Below, one piece after another: positions 8,142-16,833 of a stretch of 64,000 nt of DNA. Below the pieces are notes generated by a model that saw only the letters and a list, made by a program, of their open reading frames with translations, was not told the origin of the DNA and searched no databases. The stretch is taken from contig NZ_AZGA01000088.1 in NCBI RefSeq assembly GCF_001436375.1, forward strand, positions 99,464 to 163,463. Direction: 5' to 3'. The translations under genes and the position numbers were made by a program. Positions within the stretch are counted from its first letter, which is position 1; the number at the start of each line of letters is the position of its first letter. Source of the DNA: Agrilactobacillus composti DSM 18527 = JCM 14202. GTDB taxonomy: Bacteria; Bacillota; Bacilli; Lactobacillales; Lactobacillaceae.

Positions 8142-9548
8142 ATGAGCGATCAAATTTTTTGCCCTAATTGTGGGAAACCTGTCTCCAGTAACGATAAGTT
8201 TTGTCCTTATTGTGGTTATGATTTAGCCAGTTTTCAAGCCACCTCAAAACCCGCTAATCCTCAACCAGCGCCGGCCCCCCGGCCAAATCCGGCGGCAGTG
8301 TCCCCCAAAAAGCCCTGGTCTAAACGCCAAAAAGTTATCTTAGGGGCCATCATTGCCGGCATTGTGATGTTGATCGGCGGTTATGTCTGGGGCAGTAATT
8401 ATTACAGTCCCACTAATCAAGCGGCGCGCTTGATCAAAGCTGTTCGAGCTGGGGATAATGACACGGTGAGCCAATATGTGGGGACCACTGATCCCAACTT
8501 AAAAGTGACCGCCACCACGGTCAAACCATTAATAACCTATTATCAAGACCATTTAGCTGAGCTGGATCATTTACAAACAGTGGCGCTGACCGATAGTGCT
8601 GGCCTTGATAATAGTACCACCTTGAATTTTACCAAGATTGGGCGCCATTTCTTGATTTTCCCTAAATATGGGCTCCAAGTCACTGGGGTGCATCCAAAAA
8701 TCACTACCAATACCGCCAATACAACGGTGACGGCCAATGGCTTGCCCATTGCCGGCTTTAAGGCCGGCACCCAAGATCAAACCGTGGGGCCATTGATACC
8801 CGGGGAGTATACCATTAAAGCCAGTGCGCAAATTAGTGGCCAACATGTCCAGGCTTCCGGCAACTATACCCTGACCACTGAGGATACCCAGCCGATTGAT
8901 TTGTCCTTTAAGACAGTTTCTTTTACCGCGCTAGGTTATCCCGGGGCGGAGGTCTATGTGGGCGGTCATAAGGCCGGGAGTATTGCTGATGACGGCCAGT
9001 TGGCTATTTCAAAATATCCGGTGACCAATAGTGCTGAATATTACCAAGTTTTCACCGCCAATGGTCAAAAGGTACAATCCCGGTCCCAAAAAGTCAGTGA
9101 TTTGTCTGATGGGGCCGAACTGGCTGTGGCTTATCCTGGGGTGATCAGCCACGGGGCAGCGGACAGCTTGATCACGAGTATTTTTGGAAATTTGAATACT
9201 TTAAGTGATTTTGATTCCAGTTACAGTCGTGAGAGTATCATTAAGAATTTTATCGGTGGCAGTGATAATAAGGATTGTGCGGCGTTATTAGCCATGGGTA
9301 AGAGTTATCGCGATGATAAAAATATTAATTCGGTGATGATCACCACGGATTTTAAACATGTTTATCCCATTGAACGCAACAATGCACTGATTATTTTTAA
9401 CGTGAAGTTTAGATTTGATAATGCCCACATTGATGGTTCCCATGTCCAGGAATATCAATATACCGGGAATGTCAAAAAATCAGATGGGGATTTTAAAGTC
9501 GACAGCTTTAAGATTTCTAAGAAGATTGACGACCATCACGAAGATTGA
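8142..9548 (+). CDS. Zinc-ribbon, single-pass membrane protein (TcaA-like), paralogue
   Basis: A 468-residue protein with the same plan as its upstream neighbour: zinc ribbon CPNCG...CPYCG (7-24), Pro-rich linker, one transmembrane helix (VILGAIIAGIVMLIGGYVWG), TcaA-like extracellular domains and a C-terminal NTF2-like region rich in aromatic residues. It begins 12 bases after its neighbour's stop with AGGGGG as ribosome-binding site, so the two form an operon ended by a strong hairpin. The pair may act together at the envelope. The ligand or process is not visible in sequence. Confidence 0.78.
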   Translation: MSDQIFCPNCGKPVSSNDKFCPYCGYDLASFQATSKPANPQPAPAPRPNPAAVSPKKPWSKRQKVILGAIIAGIVMLIGGYVWGSNYYSPTNQAARLIKAVRAGDNDTVSQYVGTTDPNLKVTATTVKPLITYYQDHLAELDHLQTVALTDSAGLDNSTTLNFTKIGRHFLIFPKYGLQVTGVHPKITTNTANTTVTANGLPIAGFKAGTQDQTVGPLIPGEYTIKASAQISGQHVQASGNYTLTTEDTQPIDLSFKTVSFTALGYPGAEVYVGGHKAGSIADDGQLAISKYPVTNSAEYYQVFTANGQKVQSRSQKVSDLSDGAELAVAYPGVISHGAADSLITSIFGNLNTLSDFDSSYSRESIIKNFIGGSDNKDCAALLAMGKSYRDDKNINSVMITTDFKHVYPIERNNALIIFNVKFRFDNAHIDGSHVQEYQYTGNVKKSDGDFKVDSFKISKKIDDHHED

Positions 9549-9553
9549 GCCAT

Positions 9554-9606
9554 AACGCAAAGAACCGACACCGGTCGATTATTGACTGATGTCGGTTCTT
9601 TGCGTT
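9554..9606. terminator. Strong hairpin between convergent genes
   Basis: A perfect 17-bp inverted repeat (9554-9570 and 9590-9606, core AAAGAACCGACA) separates the zinc-ribbon operon from trpG. It lacks a long U-run but sits where a bidirectional terminator is expected. Confidence 0.75.
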
Positions 9607-9609
9607 TGT

Positions 9610-10206
9610 TTAAGCCAAAGCGATGGCGGTGGGTTTTGGTAACTTAACGAAGTTTTGAATCAATTGGCGGCCCACACTGGCGGTGGTTAAGATAGATTCC
9701 GGATGGAATTGGACCCCGTAGACTTGGCGTTTGGCATCAGCCACGGCCATGATCTCGCCACTTTGGGTGGTGGCCGTCACTGTTAGTTCAGCGGGTAAAT
9801 TGGCCAGGGTCAAGGAATGATAGCGGGCCCCGGCAAAGGTTGCTGGGCAGGCGTCAAACAGTGGGCTTGGGGCCACTTGATAAATGGTACTGGCTTTGCC
9901 GTGCATCAATTTAGGACTGTGGACCACTTGGCCACCATAGACTTCGCCGATGGCTTGATGGCCTAAACAAACCCCTAAGATTGGAATCTGGCCGATAAAG
10001 GCATCCAAGTAGGCTAACATATTGCCGGCCTCATCAGGATTGCCGGGGCCCGGGGAAAACAACAGGCGATCGGGATTTAAGTCTTTTAAACCCTGAACAC
10101 TGAGTTCATCATTTTTGATGACTTGAATTTCCTCAGTCGTTAATTGACCCACCAATTGGTAAAGATTATAAGTGAAGCTATCATAGTTATCCACGATTGT
10201 TAACAT
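9610..10206 (-). CDS. trpG: Anthranilate synthase glutamine amidotransferase TrpG
   Basis: A 198-residue class I glutamine amidotransferase that supplies ammonia to TrpE. It begins with MLTIVDNYDSFTYNLYQLVG, carries the nucleophile Cys in GVCLGHQAIGE and His-Glu in VQFHPES. A longer in-frame reading exists, but ATG 10206 has AGGAGG 9 bases upstream and gives the normal length. It overlaps the 3' end of trpE by 20 bases, consistent with coupled translation. PabA is nearly indistinguishable; the Trp T-box upstream favours TrpG. Confidence 0.88.
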   Translation of the reverse strand: MLTIVDNYDSFTYNLYQLVGQLTTEEIQVIKNDELSVQGLKDLNPDRLLFSPGPGNPDEAGNMLAYLDAFIGQIPILGVCLGHQAIGEVYGGQVVHSPKLMHGKASTIYQVAPSPLFDACPATFAGARYHSLTLANLPAELTVTATTQSGEIMAVADAKRQVYGVQFHPESILTTASVGRQLIQNFVKLPKPTAIALA

Positions 10207-11647
10207 AGGTTTTTCCTCCTGTTGTTTGCGGGTCCAAAGCCAACATGATGGCCCGGGCTTTATTGTTAAATTCCAAATATTCTTTGTCTGGTTCACTATC
10301 GGCCACAATACCGGCCCCGGAGTGCACGAATAAGTCGTCACCCTTGCGGTAGGCTAAGCGTATGCCGATACAAAGATCTAAATCGCCGGTGGTACTGAGA
10401 TAGCCTAAGCAGCCGCCATATAGACCCCGTTTTTGGTCTTCCAGTTCGTTGATCAAGCTCATGGCTTTCATCTTAGGGGCTCCCGATAAAGTGCCAGCGG
10501 GCATCAGGGCAGCCACGATAGCCATGCTGGATTTGCTGGGGTCCACTTGGCTTTCAATGGTGGAGCCAATGTGCATGACTTGGGCAAATTTCAATAATTC
10601 CCGCAGCCGGGTGACCTTGACGGTACCGAAGGCGCTGACCCGGCCTAAATCATTGCGGCCCAAGTCTACCAACATATTGTGTTCGGAAATCTCTTTGGGG
10701 TCGGTGCGCAGTTCCTGCATAAACTTGGCTTCTTCAGCTTCAGTATGACCCCGGCGCCGGGTACCGGCCAGGGGATAGGTGAAGAGGGTGTCCCCTAACT
10801 TGGTAACGAGGGTTTCTGGGGAGGCCCCGATGGCTTCATAGTCCCCATGCTTGTAATAGAATTGATAGGGGGTGGGGTTTTTCTTGAAGAAATCTTTGCC
10901 AATCCCCAGTAGACTACCAGCCATTTTGGCATGTTGCTGGTTTGCTAGGATCAATTGGAAAATATCCCCATCGTAAACATGTTGTTTGGCCAAATTCACC
11001 CGTTTTTCGAAACTGTCATGATCGAAATACATCTGAAAAGGCTGGGTGAGTTTAAAGGTCGGCGGCAGGATTTGCGGCATGGTCAACAATTGGGTCTTTA
11101 ATTGTTCCAATTGCTGGATAATACCGACTTTTTGCGTTTCATAATCTTCAATTGATACCAACTGGATTAAATAAGCGGTTTGTTGATGATGATCAAAGGT
11201 TAAAATTTGATCCACAAAACTCAGGTCGGCATCGTTTAGGTCGTAGGGATCCTTGGGATGCTGGGGTAAGACGGGGTTAGCATAACGGGCGTAATCATAA
11301 CCAAAATAACCTAAGAATCCGCCGATAAAAGGGGGTAATTCTGACACGACGGGGCTGGTATTGGCAGCCAGGGTTTGATCAATGACTTCTTTTAAAGTGG
11401 CCTGCAGGATCTCTGTGTGGGCACCGCTGGTCTTGGTCAGCTGATGGTCTTTTAAGGTTAAGTTGAAGCGCTCGTGGAGGCTAATATAATAAAAATCGGT
11501 TGCCCGTTCTTTGGCATTGAATTTGATCATATTGGCATCAAAGCCATTGTGGCGTAATTGATTGACCACCGTGGCCCCATTAAAGTTGGGATACTTAAAT
11601 TTGATGAAGACGGGCATTGCTGTAAATTTTTGAGTTGTGGATTTCAT
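10187..11647 (-). CDS. trpE: Anthranilate synthase component I TrpE
   Basis: A 486-residue chorismate-binding enzyme that makes anthranilate from chorismate with TrpG. Family motifs seen are PLAGTRRRG, DLGRNDLGRV, GTLSGAPKMKAM and the C-terminal GAGIVADSEPDKEYLEFNNKA. ATG 11647 is chosen because AAAGGTGAT lies just upstream; GTG 11656 is in the ribosome-binding site. The leader contains a T-box with a TGG specifier, so expression should rise when tRNA-Trp is uncharged. Only trpE and trpG are here; trpDCFBA are not in the window. PabB is the alternative identity. Confidence 0.88.
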   Translation of the reverse strand: MKSTTQKFTAMPVFIKFKYPNFNGATVVNQLRHNGFDANMIKFNAKERATDFYYISLHERFNLTLKDHQLTKTSGAHTEILQATLKEVIDQTLAANTSPVVSELPPFIGGFLGYFGYDYARYANPVLPQHPKDPYDLNDADLSFVDQILTFDHHQQTAYLIQLVSIEDYETQKVGIIQQLEQLKTQLLTMPQILPPTFKLTQPFQMYFDHDSFEKRVNLAKQHVYDGDIFQLILANQQHAKMAGSLLGIGKDFFKKNPTPYQFYYKHGDYEAIGASPETLVTKLGDTLFTYPLAGTRRRGHTEAEEAKFMQELRTDPKEISEHNMLVDLGRNDLGRVSAFGTVKVTRLRELLKFAQVMHIGSTIESQVDPSKSSMAIVAALMPAGTLSGAPKMKAMSLINELEDQKRGLYGGCLGYLSTTGDLDLCIGIRLAYRKGDDLFVHSGAGIVADSEPDKEYLEFNNKARAIMLALDPQTTGGKTYVNNRG

Positions 11648-11751
11648 GACGATCACCTTTCAATTATGAGTTTTAACACTTATAAAATTAAAAATGGGTG
11701 CCATCGTTCTAATGTTATTGACATGGTTAACCTTCTTTATGTGACATTTGC

Positions 11752-12060
11752 GTACAAAAAAACCGCCCTTAAACAATTAAGTTAAGGACGGTATTAACCG
11801 CGGTGCCACCTTAGTTCGATGTCCAGATATGGCGACTAGTGCCAGGTATCCTGAGACATCACCCTTACAAGGAGCTAACACTCCTCAGACAACTGACGTA
11901 TGCCATCACGTTTTTCCGGACTCGAGCAAGCTCTTTTTGGAAAACCCTCAGTGGTCCATTTAGTTAACTGCGTACGATCGCACTCTCAGCATCGGCGACT
12001 CTCTTGGCGGGCAGGTTGACCTTGATCTCCACTTCATCGGTTTAAGGACGAATTATGATA
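11752..12060 (-). promoter_or_regulatory. T-box leader with Trp (UGG) specifier, upstream of trpEG
   Basis: On the minus strand the conserved T-box AAGGTGGCACCGCGG is at 11812-11798, followed by a terminator (ACCGTCCTTAA ... TTAAGGGCGGTTTTTTT, ending near 11754). In stem I the specifier-loop codon reads TGG followed by A (complement of 11956-11958), which matches tryptophan. The promoter is TTGACA (12095-12090), 17 bases, TATCAT (12072-12067), placing the transcript start near 12060. Confidence 0.93.
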
Positions 12061-12102
12061 CCTGATATGATAGATTAATTAGAATTAAATGTCAAATACT
12101 TT

Positions 12103-13083
12103 TTACCACAAATATTCAACTGGGTTTTTGATATAGTCGTTATACACCCGATTGACCACGGCCATTTGAGCTTTGGTAAAGGCGGGCAAGTCCGCTGCCG
12201 TGGTGTTCCGCTGGATCTGTTCAGGATTGCTGGCCCCAGGAATGACACTGGTCACGGCATCATACATTAAAATATATCTGAGGGCAGCGGCCGCCAAGTT
12301 GTCTGTCCCAAGTTCAGTTTTTAGTTCATCGGCGGCTTTAATACCCGTGGCATAATCGACCCCAGAGAACGTTTCGCCCTTATCAAATTCTTCCCCATGA
12401 CGGTTGGTGGTCCGGTGATCTTGGGCACCAAATTTGGTGCCCAAGGTATATTTACCGGTCAATAACCCAGAGGCCAGTGGGACTCGGGCCAAAATACCCA
12501 CATTATGGGCTTGGGCTAGTTTGAAGAATAAGCGGCTGGGCCGCAGGCGAAACATGTTGAAAATAATTTCTACGGAACCGATGTTGTAATCTAGGGCTTT
12601 GATCCCTTGCTCCACTTTTTCAACGCTGACGCCATAGTTTTTGATTTTACCAGCTTTCTGCAGGGCATCTAGTTTGAAAAAGATGCTGGGAGTGTAATAA
12701 GATTCAAAATCTGGGCTGTGCAACAAGACATTATCTAAGCTATTCACCCCTTGATTTTGCAGACAAGCATCGATCCATTTTTCGATATTAGCATCCGTAT
12801 AACCAGCCGCTGTTTGGGTAGGTAGCTTACGACCGATTTTCGTGGAAACAAAGACTTTATCCGCTTTATCTTTGATGAATTCTCCAATGGCGTGTTCACT
12901 TTGACCATCTTGATAAATATCGGCAGTATCAAAGAAATTGACGCCAGCAGCAAAGGCTGCTTCTAAAGTTTTCCGGGCATCTTTGGGATCAAAGGGATCG
13001 CCCCACTTAGCGCCCAATTGCCAAGTCCCCAAGGAAACCTCACTGATATTGAAACCAGTTTTACCTAATGTGCGATATTTCAT
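12103..13083 (-). CDS. Aldo/keto reductase
   Basis: A 326-residue NADPH-dependent oxidoreductase with the TIM-barrel AKR fold. MKYRTLGKTGFNISEVSLGTWQLG starts the barrel. The catalytic tetrad is visible: Asp and Tyr in FDTADIYQDG, Lys in VSTKIG and His in VLLHSPDF. The C-terminal part has the cofactor loop IPGASNPEQIQRN. The substrate is unknown; AKRs reduce aldehydes, ketones or sugars. It is monocistronic by spacing: the trp promoter begins just past its stop and a 363-base gap lies upstream. Confidence 0.9.
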   Translation of the reverse strand: MKYRTLGKTGFNISEVSLGTWQLGAKWGDPFDPKDARKTLEAAFAAGVNFFDTADIYQDGQSEHAIGEFIKDKADKVFVSTKIGRKLPTQTAAGYTDANIEKWIDACLQNQGVNSLDNVLLHSPDFESYYTPSIFFKLDALQKAGKIKNYGVSVEKVEQGIKALDYNIGSVEIIFNMFRLRPSRLFFKLAQAHNVGILARVPLASGLLTGKYTLGTKFGAQDHRTTNRHGEEFDKGETFSGVDYATGIKAADELKTELGTDNLAAAALRYILMYDAVTSVIPGASNPEQIQRNTTAADLPAFTKAQMAVVNRVYNDYIKNPVEYLW

Positions 13084-13446
13084 ATTTTTTAAGACCTCAC
13101 TTTCTAGGATTAGATTTATTATAACGTATTTTAAATCATGAAATCTTAGGGCTGGCTATATCGCGTTGTTTGATGGGGGATGATTAGGCGCTGGTTAACC
13201 CATCAAAAAGGTATCAACGTAATGTTTATATTATTATATAAGCTATTAATTTAAAGAATAAGCAAAGATTGTAGTAGTAAATGTTATAATGCTAAATTTA
13301 ATTCGAAATATATCGGAAACGTTGTTTACTTTTGGTTCTGAAAACGCTATATTAACATTATAAATATTAATTAGTTGCATTATGATGCTTTGTTAATAAT
13401 GTTTATAGTATCATATGTTTGTGTTGACCAAGAAGGGTAGGATTTT
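13084..13446. other. Intergenic region with divergent promoters and a hairpin
   Basis: This stretch separates the reductase from the arabinofuranosidase. It contains a 9-bp inverted repeat TTTGATGGG/CCCATCAAA (13169-13177, 13199-13207) followed by A-rich sequence, a TATAAT (13285-13290) without a good -35, and a weak cre-like string CGGAAACG (13314-13321) that could allow CcpA control. No gene is visible. Confidence 0.4.
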
Positions 13447-14895
13447 ATGTCGATCGAACTATTGCTTCAAAAAAAAGGCCCAAAAATCAGCAAATATATT
13501 TACGGGCAATTTTCAGAACACCTAGGCCATGGTATTTATGGCGGTTTATATGTCGGTGAGGATTCCGATATTCCAAACGTTAACGGTATGCGTCGTGATG
13601 TGGTGGCTGCCTTAAAGGCCATTCATGTCCCTGTTTTAAGATGGCCTGGCGGCTTATTTGCAGATACCTATCATTGGCAAGATGGCATCGGCTCTAAAGC
13701 CACTCGGAAGAAAATTGTCAATACCAATTGGGGTGATGTCACTGAAGATAATTCCTTTGGCACCCATGAATATTTTGAATTATTACGCCAACTCGGCGCA
13801 GATGCTTATATTAACGCCAATATTGGTAGCGGTACCGTTCAAGAAATGGCTGAGTGGGTGGAATATATGACCATGGCCGGCGAATCACCAATGTCTAAGT
13901 TGCGTCAAGAGAATGGTCGTCAAGAACCTTGGCCACTGAAGTTTTTTGGAATTGGCAACGAATCCTGGGGTGGCGGTGGCAATATGCGGCCGACATATTA
14001 TGCTGACGTTTATCGCCAGTACCAAACTTTTTTACCTCAGTATGACAAGGATCAGCCAATTTATAAAGTTGCTTGTGGGCCCAATGAGGATGATTACAAT
14101 TGGACGGATAATGTAATGAAAATTGCCGGCAAATACTTAGATGCCCTGAGCCTGCACTACTATACTATCCCCACGAATGACTGGCAACACAAAGGCAGTG
14201 CCACTGATTTCCCAGAAGCTCAGTGGGATGCCACGATGAGCCAGACTCAACAAATGGATGAATTGATCACGCGGCACACAACAATTATGGACAAATACGA
14301 TCCTGATCATAAAGTGGATTTAATCGTAGACGAGTGGGGCACTTGGTATGATGTCACTGAGAATACGAATCCCGGTTTCTTACAACAACAAAATACGATT
14401 CGCGATGCCATGGTTGCAGCCATTAACTTGAATATTTTCCAGAAGCATGCTGATCGGGTACACATGACCAATATTGCCCAAATGGTGAATGTCTTACAGG
14501 CCATGATTTTAACGGATGGGGCCAAGATGCTTAAGACACCGACGTATTATGTGTTTGACATGTATCAAAAACATATGGATGCCGAGTTGATCAGCGGTAT
14601 TGGGGCTGTACCAGAAAACGTCTCTTACACAGCTTCACAAAAAGACGGTGAATTAACGATTTCAGTCGTGAATTATGATGCCTATGAAGCTAACCAACTT
14701 GATTTCACTGGGATTCAAGCTTATCAAACTATTCAAACGGCAACTATTCTGACGGCCCAAGCCATGGACGCCCATAATACGTTTGAGGAACCTGATGTGG
14801 TTCAAGAAGTTGCGTATACCGGAGCGACTTTGAGCCAGGCTGGTCTGCAACTTAAGTTACCAGCGAAGAGTGTTGTGACGATCACCTTAAAATAA
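13447..14895 (+). CDS. GH51 alpha-L-arabinofuranosidase, intracellular
   Basis: A 482-residue glycoside hydrolase that removes terminal alpha-L-arabinofuranosyl residues from arabino-oligosaccharides. GH51 landmarks are the N-terminal IYGQFSEHLGHGIYGGLYVGE, LRWPGG, the acid/base E172 in GIGNESWGGGG and the nucleophile E296 in VDEWGTWYD. A beta-sandwich follows to the end. There is no signal peptide, so the substrate must be imported. It stands alone with its own promoter region and a large terminator; no arabinose genes are adjacent. Confidence 0.93.
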   Translation: MSIELLLQKKGPKISKYIYGQFSEHLGHGIYGGLYVGEDSDIPNVNGMRRDVVAALKAIHVPVLRWPGGLFADTYHWQDGIGSKATRKKIVNTNWGDVTEDNSFGTHEYFELLRQLGADAYINANIGSGTVQEMAEWVEYMTMAGESPMSKLRQENGRQEPWPLKFFGIGNESWGGGGNMRPTYYADVYRQYQTFLPQYDKDQPIYKVACGPNEDDYNWTDNVMKIAGKYLDALSLHYYTIPTNDWQHKGSATDFPEAQWDATMSQTQQMDELITRHTTIMDKYDPDHKVDLIVDEWGTWYDVTENTNPGFLQQQNTIRDAMVAAINLNIFQKHADRVHMTNIAQMVNVLQAMILTDGAKMLKTPTYYVFDMYQKHMDAELISGIGAVPENVSYTASQKDGELTISVVNYDAYEANQLDFTGIQAYQTIQTATILTAQAMDAHNTFEEPDVVQEVAYTGATLSQAGLQLKLPAKSVVTITLK

Positions 14896-14950
14896 GGATT
14901 TAACCTGCTAAGCAGCAGTTTGACAGATCGATATTTTTTGTATTTTATAA

Positions 14951-15036
14951 CATCAAGAGCTTGCACAGCGTTACACATGACGATTTTGAAATTATGGTCA
15001 TCGTCATGGTAGCAACGCTGGGACAGCTCTTTTTTG
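14951..15036 (+). terminator. Long branched terminator hairpin
   Basis: Nested arms AAGAGCT/AGCTCTT, AGCGTT/AACGCT and CATGACGAT/ATCGTCATG form one long hairpin followed by TTTTTT. It ends the arabinofuranosidase transcript. Confidence 0.85.
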
Positions 15037-15087
15037 AATACACTCGATCAAATTTTGCAAAAGTCATATTTCATGACATAAAAGCAT

Positions 15088-15117
15088 TGCACTTTTTTGA
15101 AAATCAGTTATTATAGT
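15088..15117 (+). promoter_or_regulatory. Promoter of the peptide-binding protein gene
   Basis: TTGCAC (15088-15093) and TATAGT (15112-15117) are separated by 18 bases, about 85 bases before the start codon. Confidence 0.5.
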
Positions 15118-15202
15118 TATATTAATCTGATTTTCTAATTATATTTTAACCGTTATTTCAGAAACTAATTTAAAATTAATCAGAGCTAAGGAGGATACTA
15201 CC

Positions 15203-16804
15203 ATGAAGAAAGTCATACCAATTCTTGTGATTGTTTTGTTATTGCCTTTTGTACTGGCACCTGGAACCGTGGGCGCCGCTGCGAAGCAAAAAGTGTTTGA
15301 GGCTTCCACGAATATGAACCTAGATACTTTGGATCCTGCCGCCTACACTTCCGTTTCCAGTGCTGAGACTATTGATCAAATTAATGAAGGGCTTTATCGC
15401 TATGATGCCAATAATAAAGTTGTTCCGGGGATGGTTTCTGGCAAACCCAAAATCAATAGTGCTAAGACGGTTTATACATACACCTTGCGAAAAGCCTATT
15501 GGACCAATGGCGATCCTGTAACGGCCCAAGATTTTGTTTATGGTTTTCAGCGTAAAGTTAGCCCCAAAAATGGCTCTAGTTTGACTGACTTTATTAAAAA
15601 TGGTCAGGCCATCCGCTTGAACCAAAAACCCACCTCAGATCTAGGGGTCGAAGCGGTGGATAGCCATACCCTTAAAATTACCTTAGAGCAACCGATTCCT
15701 TTTATTGAGCAGTATCTCACCAACGCGCACTTTATGCCCGTCAATGAGAAATTTGCCACTAAAGTCGGTGACAAGTATGGGACGTCAGCGGCGACGACTT
15801 TATCCAACGGGCCTTTTGTTTTAAAGAATTGGACTGGAACCAATGATAGTTGGCAGTTGGTGAAGAACTCGAAGTATTATGACGCTAAGTCGGTGAAAAT
15901 CAACCAAGTCAATGTACAGGTCATTAAAGATACCGGCACCTTAATGAATTTATTTGACAGTGGTAAATTGGATTATGGCACCATTGGGGATAACAATGTG
16001 CAAAAATACGCTGGTCAAAAAGTATTGCATAAAAAGCAAACGCCAACCATCGGGTATATCAGCATTAATAACAAACGTAAAAATACGGCCAATGTCCATC
16101 TACGGCGGGCATTGGCCATGAGTTACGACAAGAAAGGCTTAACCAATAATTTCTTGGCGGATGGCTCTAAACCTTTAGATGGGGTGGTTCCCACCGGGCT
16201 TGCCACCAATCCGACGACCAACAAAGACTATCGCAAAGATACTGGGAATTTATTAAGTTATAATCCCAAAGCCGCGGCAAAAGAATGGAAACTTGCCCAA
16301 AAACAGCTAGGAATCAAGAACGTGACGATTCAATTGCTGAGTGCTGATACTGACCAGGCCAAAAACGTGTCGCAATATCTGCAATCTCAGATTGAAAGCC
16401 ATTTGAAGGGAGTTACGATCAGTGTGAAGGCCATGCCCGTGGCACAGCGCATTCAAACGGAGCAAAATGGCGATTATGATATTGCCTTTGGGACCTATGT
16501 CCCAGACTATGCAGATCCAATGTCGCTATTATTTATGTTCACCACCGATCAGAAACTAAACTTCTCCCACTATAGTAACAAGGATTATGATGCCGATATT
16601 GCGGCGGTCAATGGGGCCTTAGCCACCAAGCCAGCCGCCCGTTATAAGAAATTGCAGGCTGCTGAGAAAACCATGATGGACGATGCGGTCATTGCCCCAG
16701 TTTATCAAGCTGGCATTGCCTATTTGTTAAGTGATCGTTTCAGTCATTTCCAATTCCAACCACTTGGTCAAATTGCTGAATATCGTTATATCCAACCCAA
16801 GTAA
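15203..16804 (+). CDS. Secreted oligopeptide-binding protein (SBP_bac_5, OppA-like)
   Basis: A 533-residue extracellular solute-binding protein. The signal peptide (residues about 1-26) ends in GTVGAAA and contains no lipobox cysteine, unlike usual Gram-positive OppA lipoproteins, so the mature protein may be released or held non-covalently. Family features include LDTLDPAAYTSVSSAETIDQINEGLYRYD, TNGDPVTAQDFVYGFQR and HLRRALAMSYDK. The ribosome-binding site AAGGAGG is strong. No permease or ATPase is adjacent. The next gene is an M20 amidohydrolase 29 bases downstream, suggesting joint use of peptides or N-acyl amino acids. Confidence 0.88.
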   Translation: MKKVIPILVIVLLLPFVLAPGTVGAAAKQKVFEASTNMNLDTLDPAAYTSVSSAETIDQINEGLYRYDANNKVVPGMVSGKPKINSAKTVYTYTLRKAYWTNGDPVTAQDFVYGFQRKVSPKNGSSLTDFIKNGQAIRLNQKPTSDLGVEAVDSHTLKITLEQPIPFIEQYLTNAHFMPVNEKFATKVGDKYGTSAATTLSNGPFVLKNWTGTNDSWQLVKNSKYYDAKSVKINQVNVQVIKDTGTLMNLFDSGKLDYGTIGDNNVQKYAGQKVLHKKQTPTIGYISINNKRKNTANVHLRRALAMSYDKKGLTNNFLADGSKPLDGVVPTGLATNPTTNKDYRKDTGNLLSYNPKAAAKEWKLAQKQLGIKNVTIQLLSADTDQAKNVSQYLQSQIESHLKGVTISVKAMPVAQRIQTEQNGDYDIAFGTYVPDYADPMSLLFMFTTDQKLNFSHYSNKDYDADIAAVNGALATKPAARYKKLQAAEKTMMDDAVIAPVYQAGIAYLLSDRFSHFQFQPLGQIAEYRYIQPK

Positions 16805-16833
16805 TGTCAGATTTGTAAAGGAGTTGTCCGCTG

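Noticed and set aside
9554-9606. Perfect 17-bp inverted repeat as insertion-sequence ends
   Set aside because: It is a single short hairpin between convergent genes, so a terminator is the simple explanation. The same applies to 48043-48082.
13312-13326. cre (CcpA) site before the arabinofuranosidase gene
   Set aside because: CGGAAACG lacks the TG at the left and a matching right half; too weak to claim as a feature.
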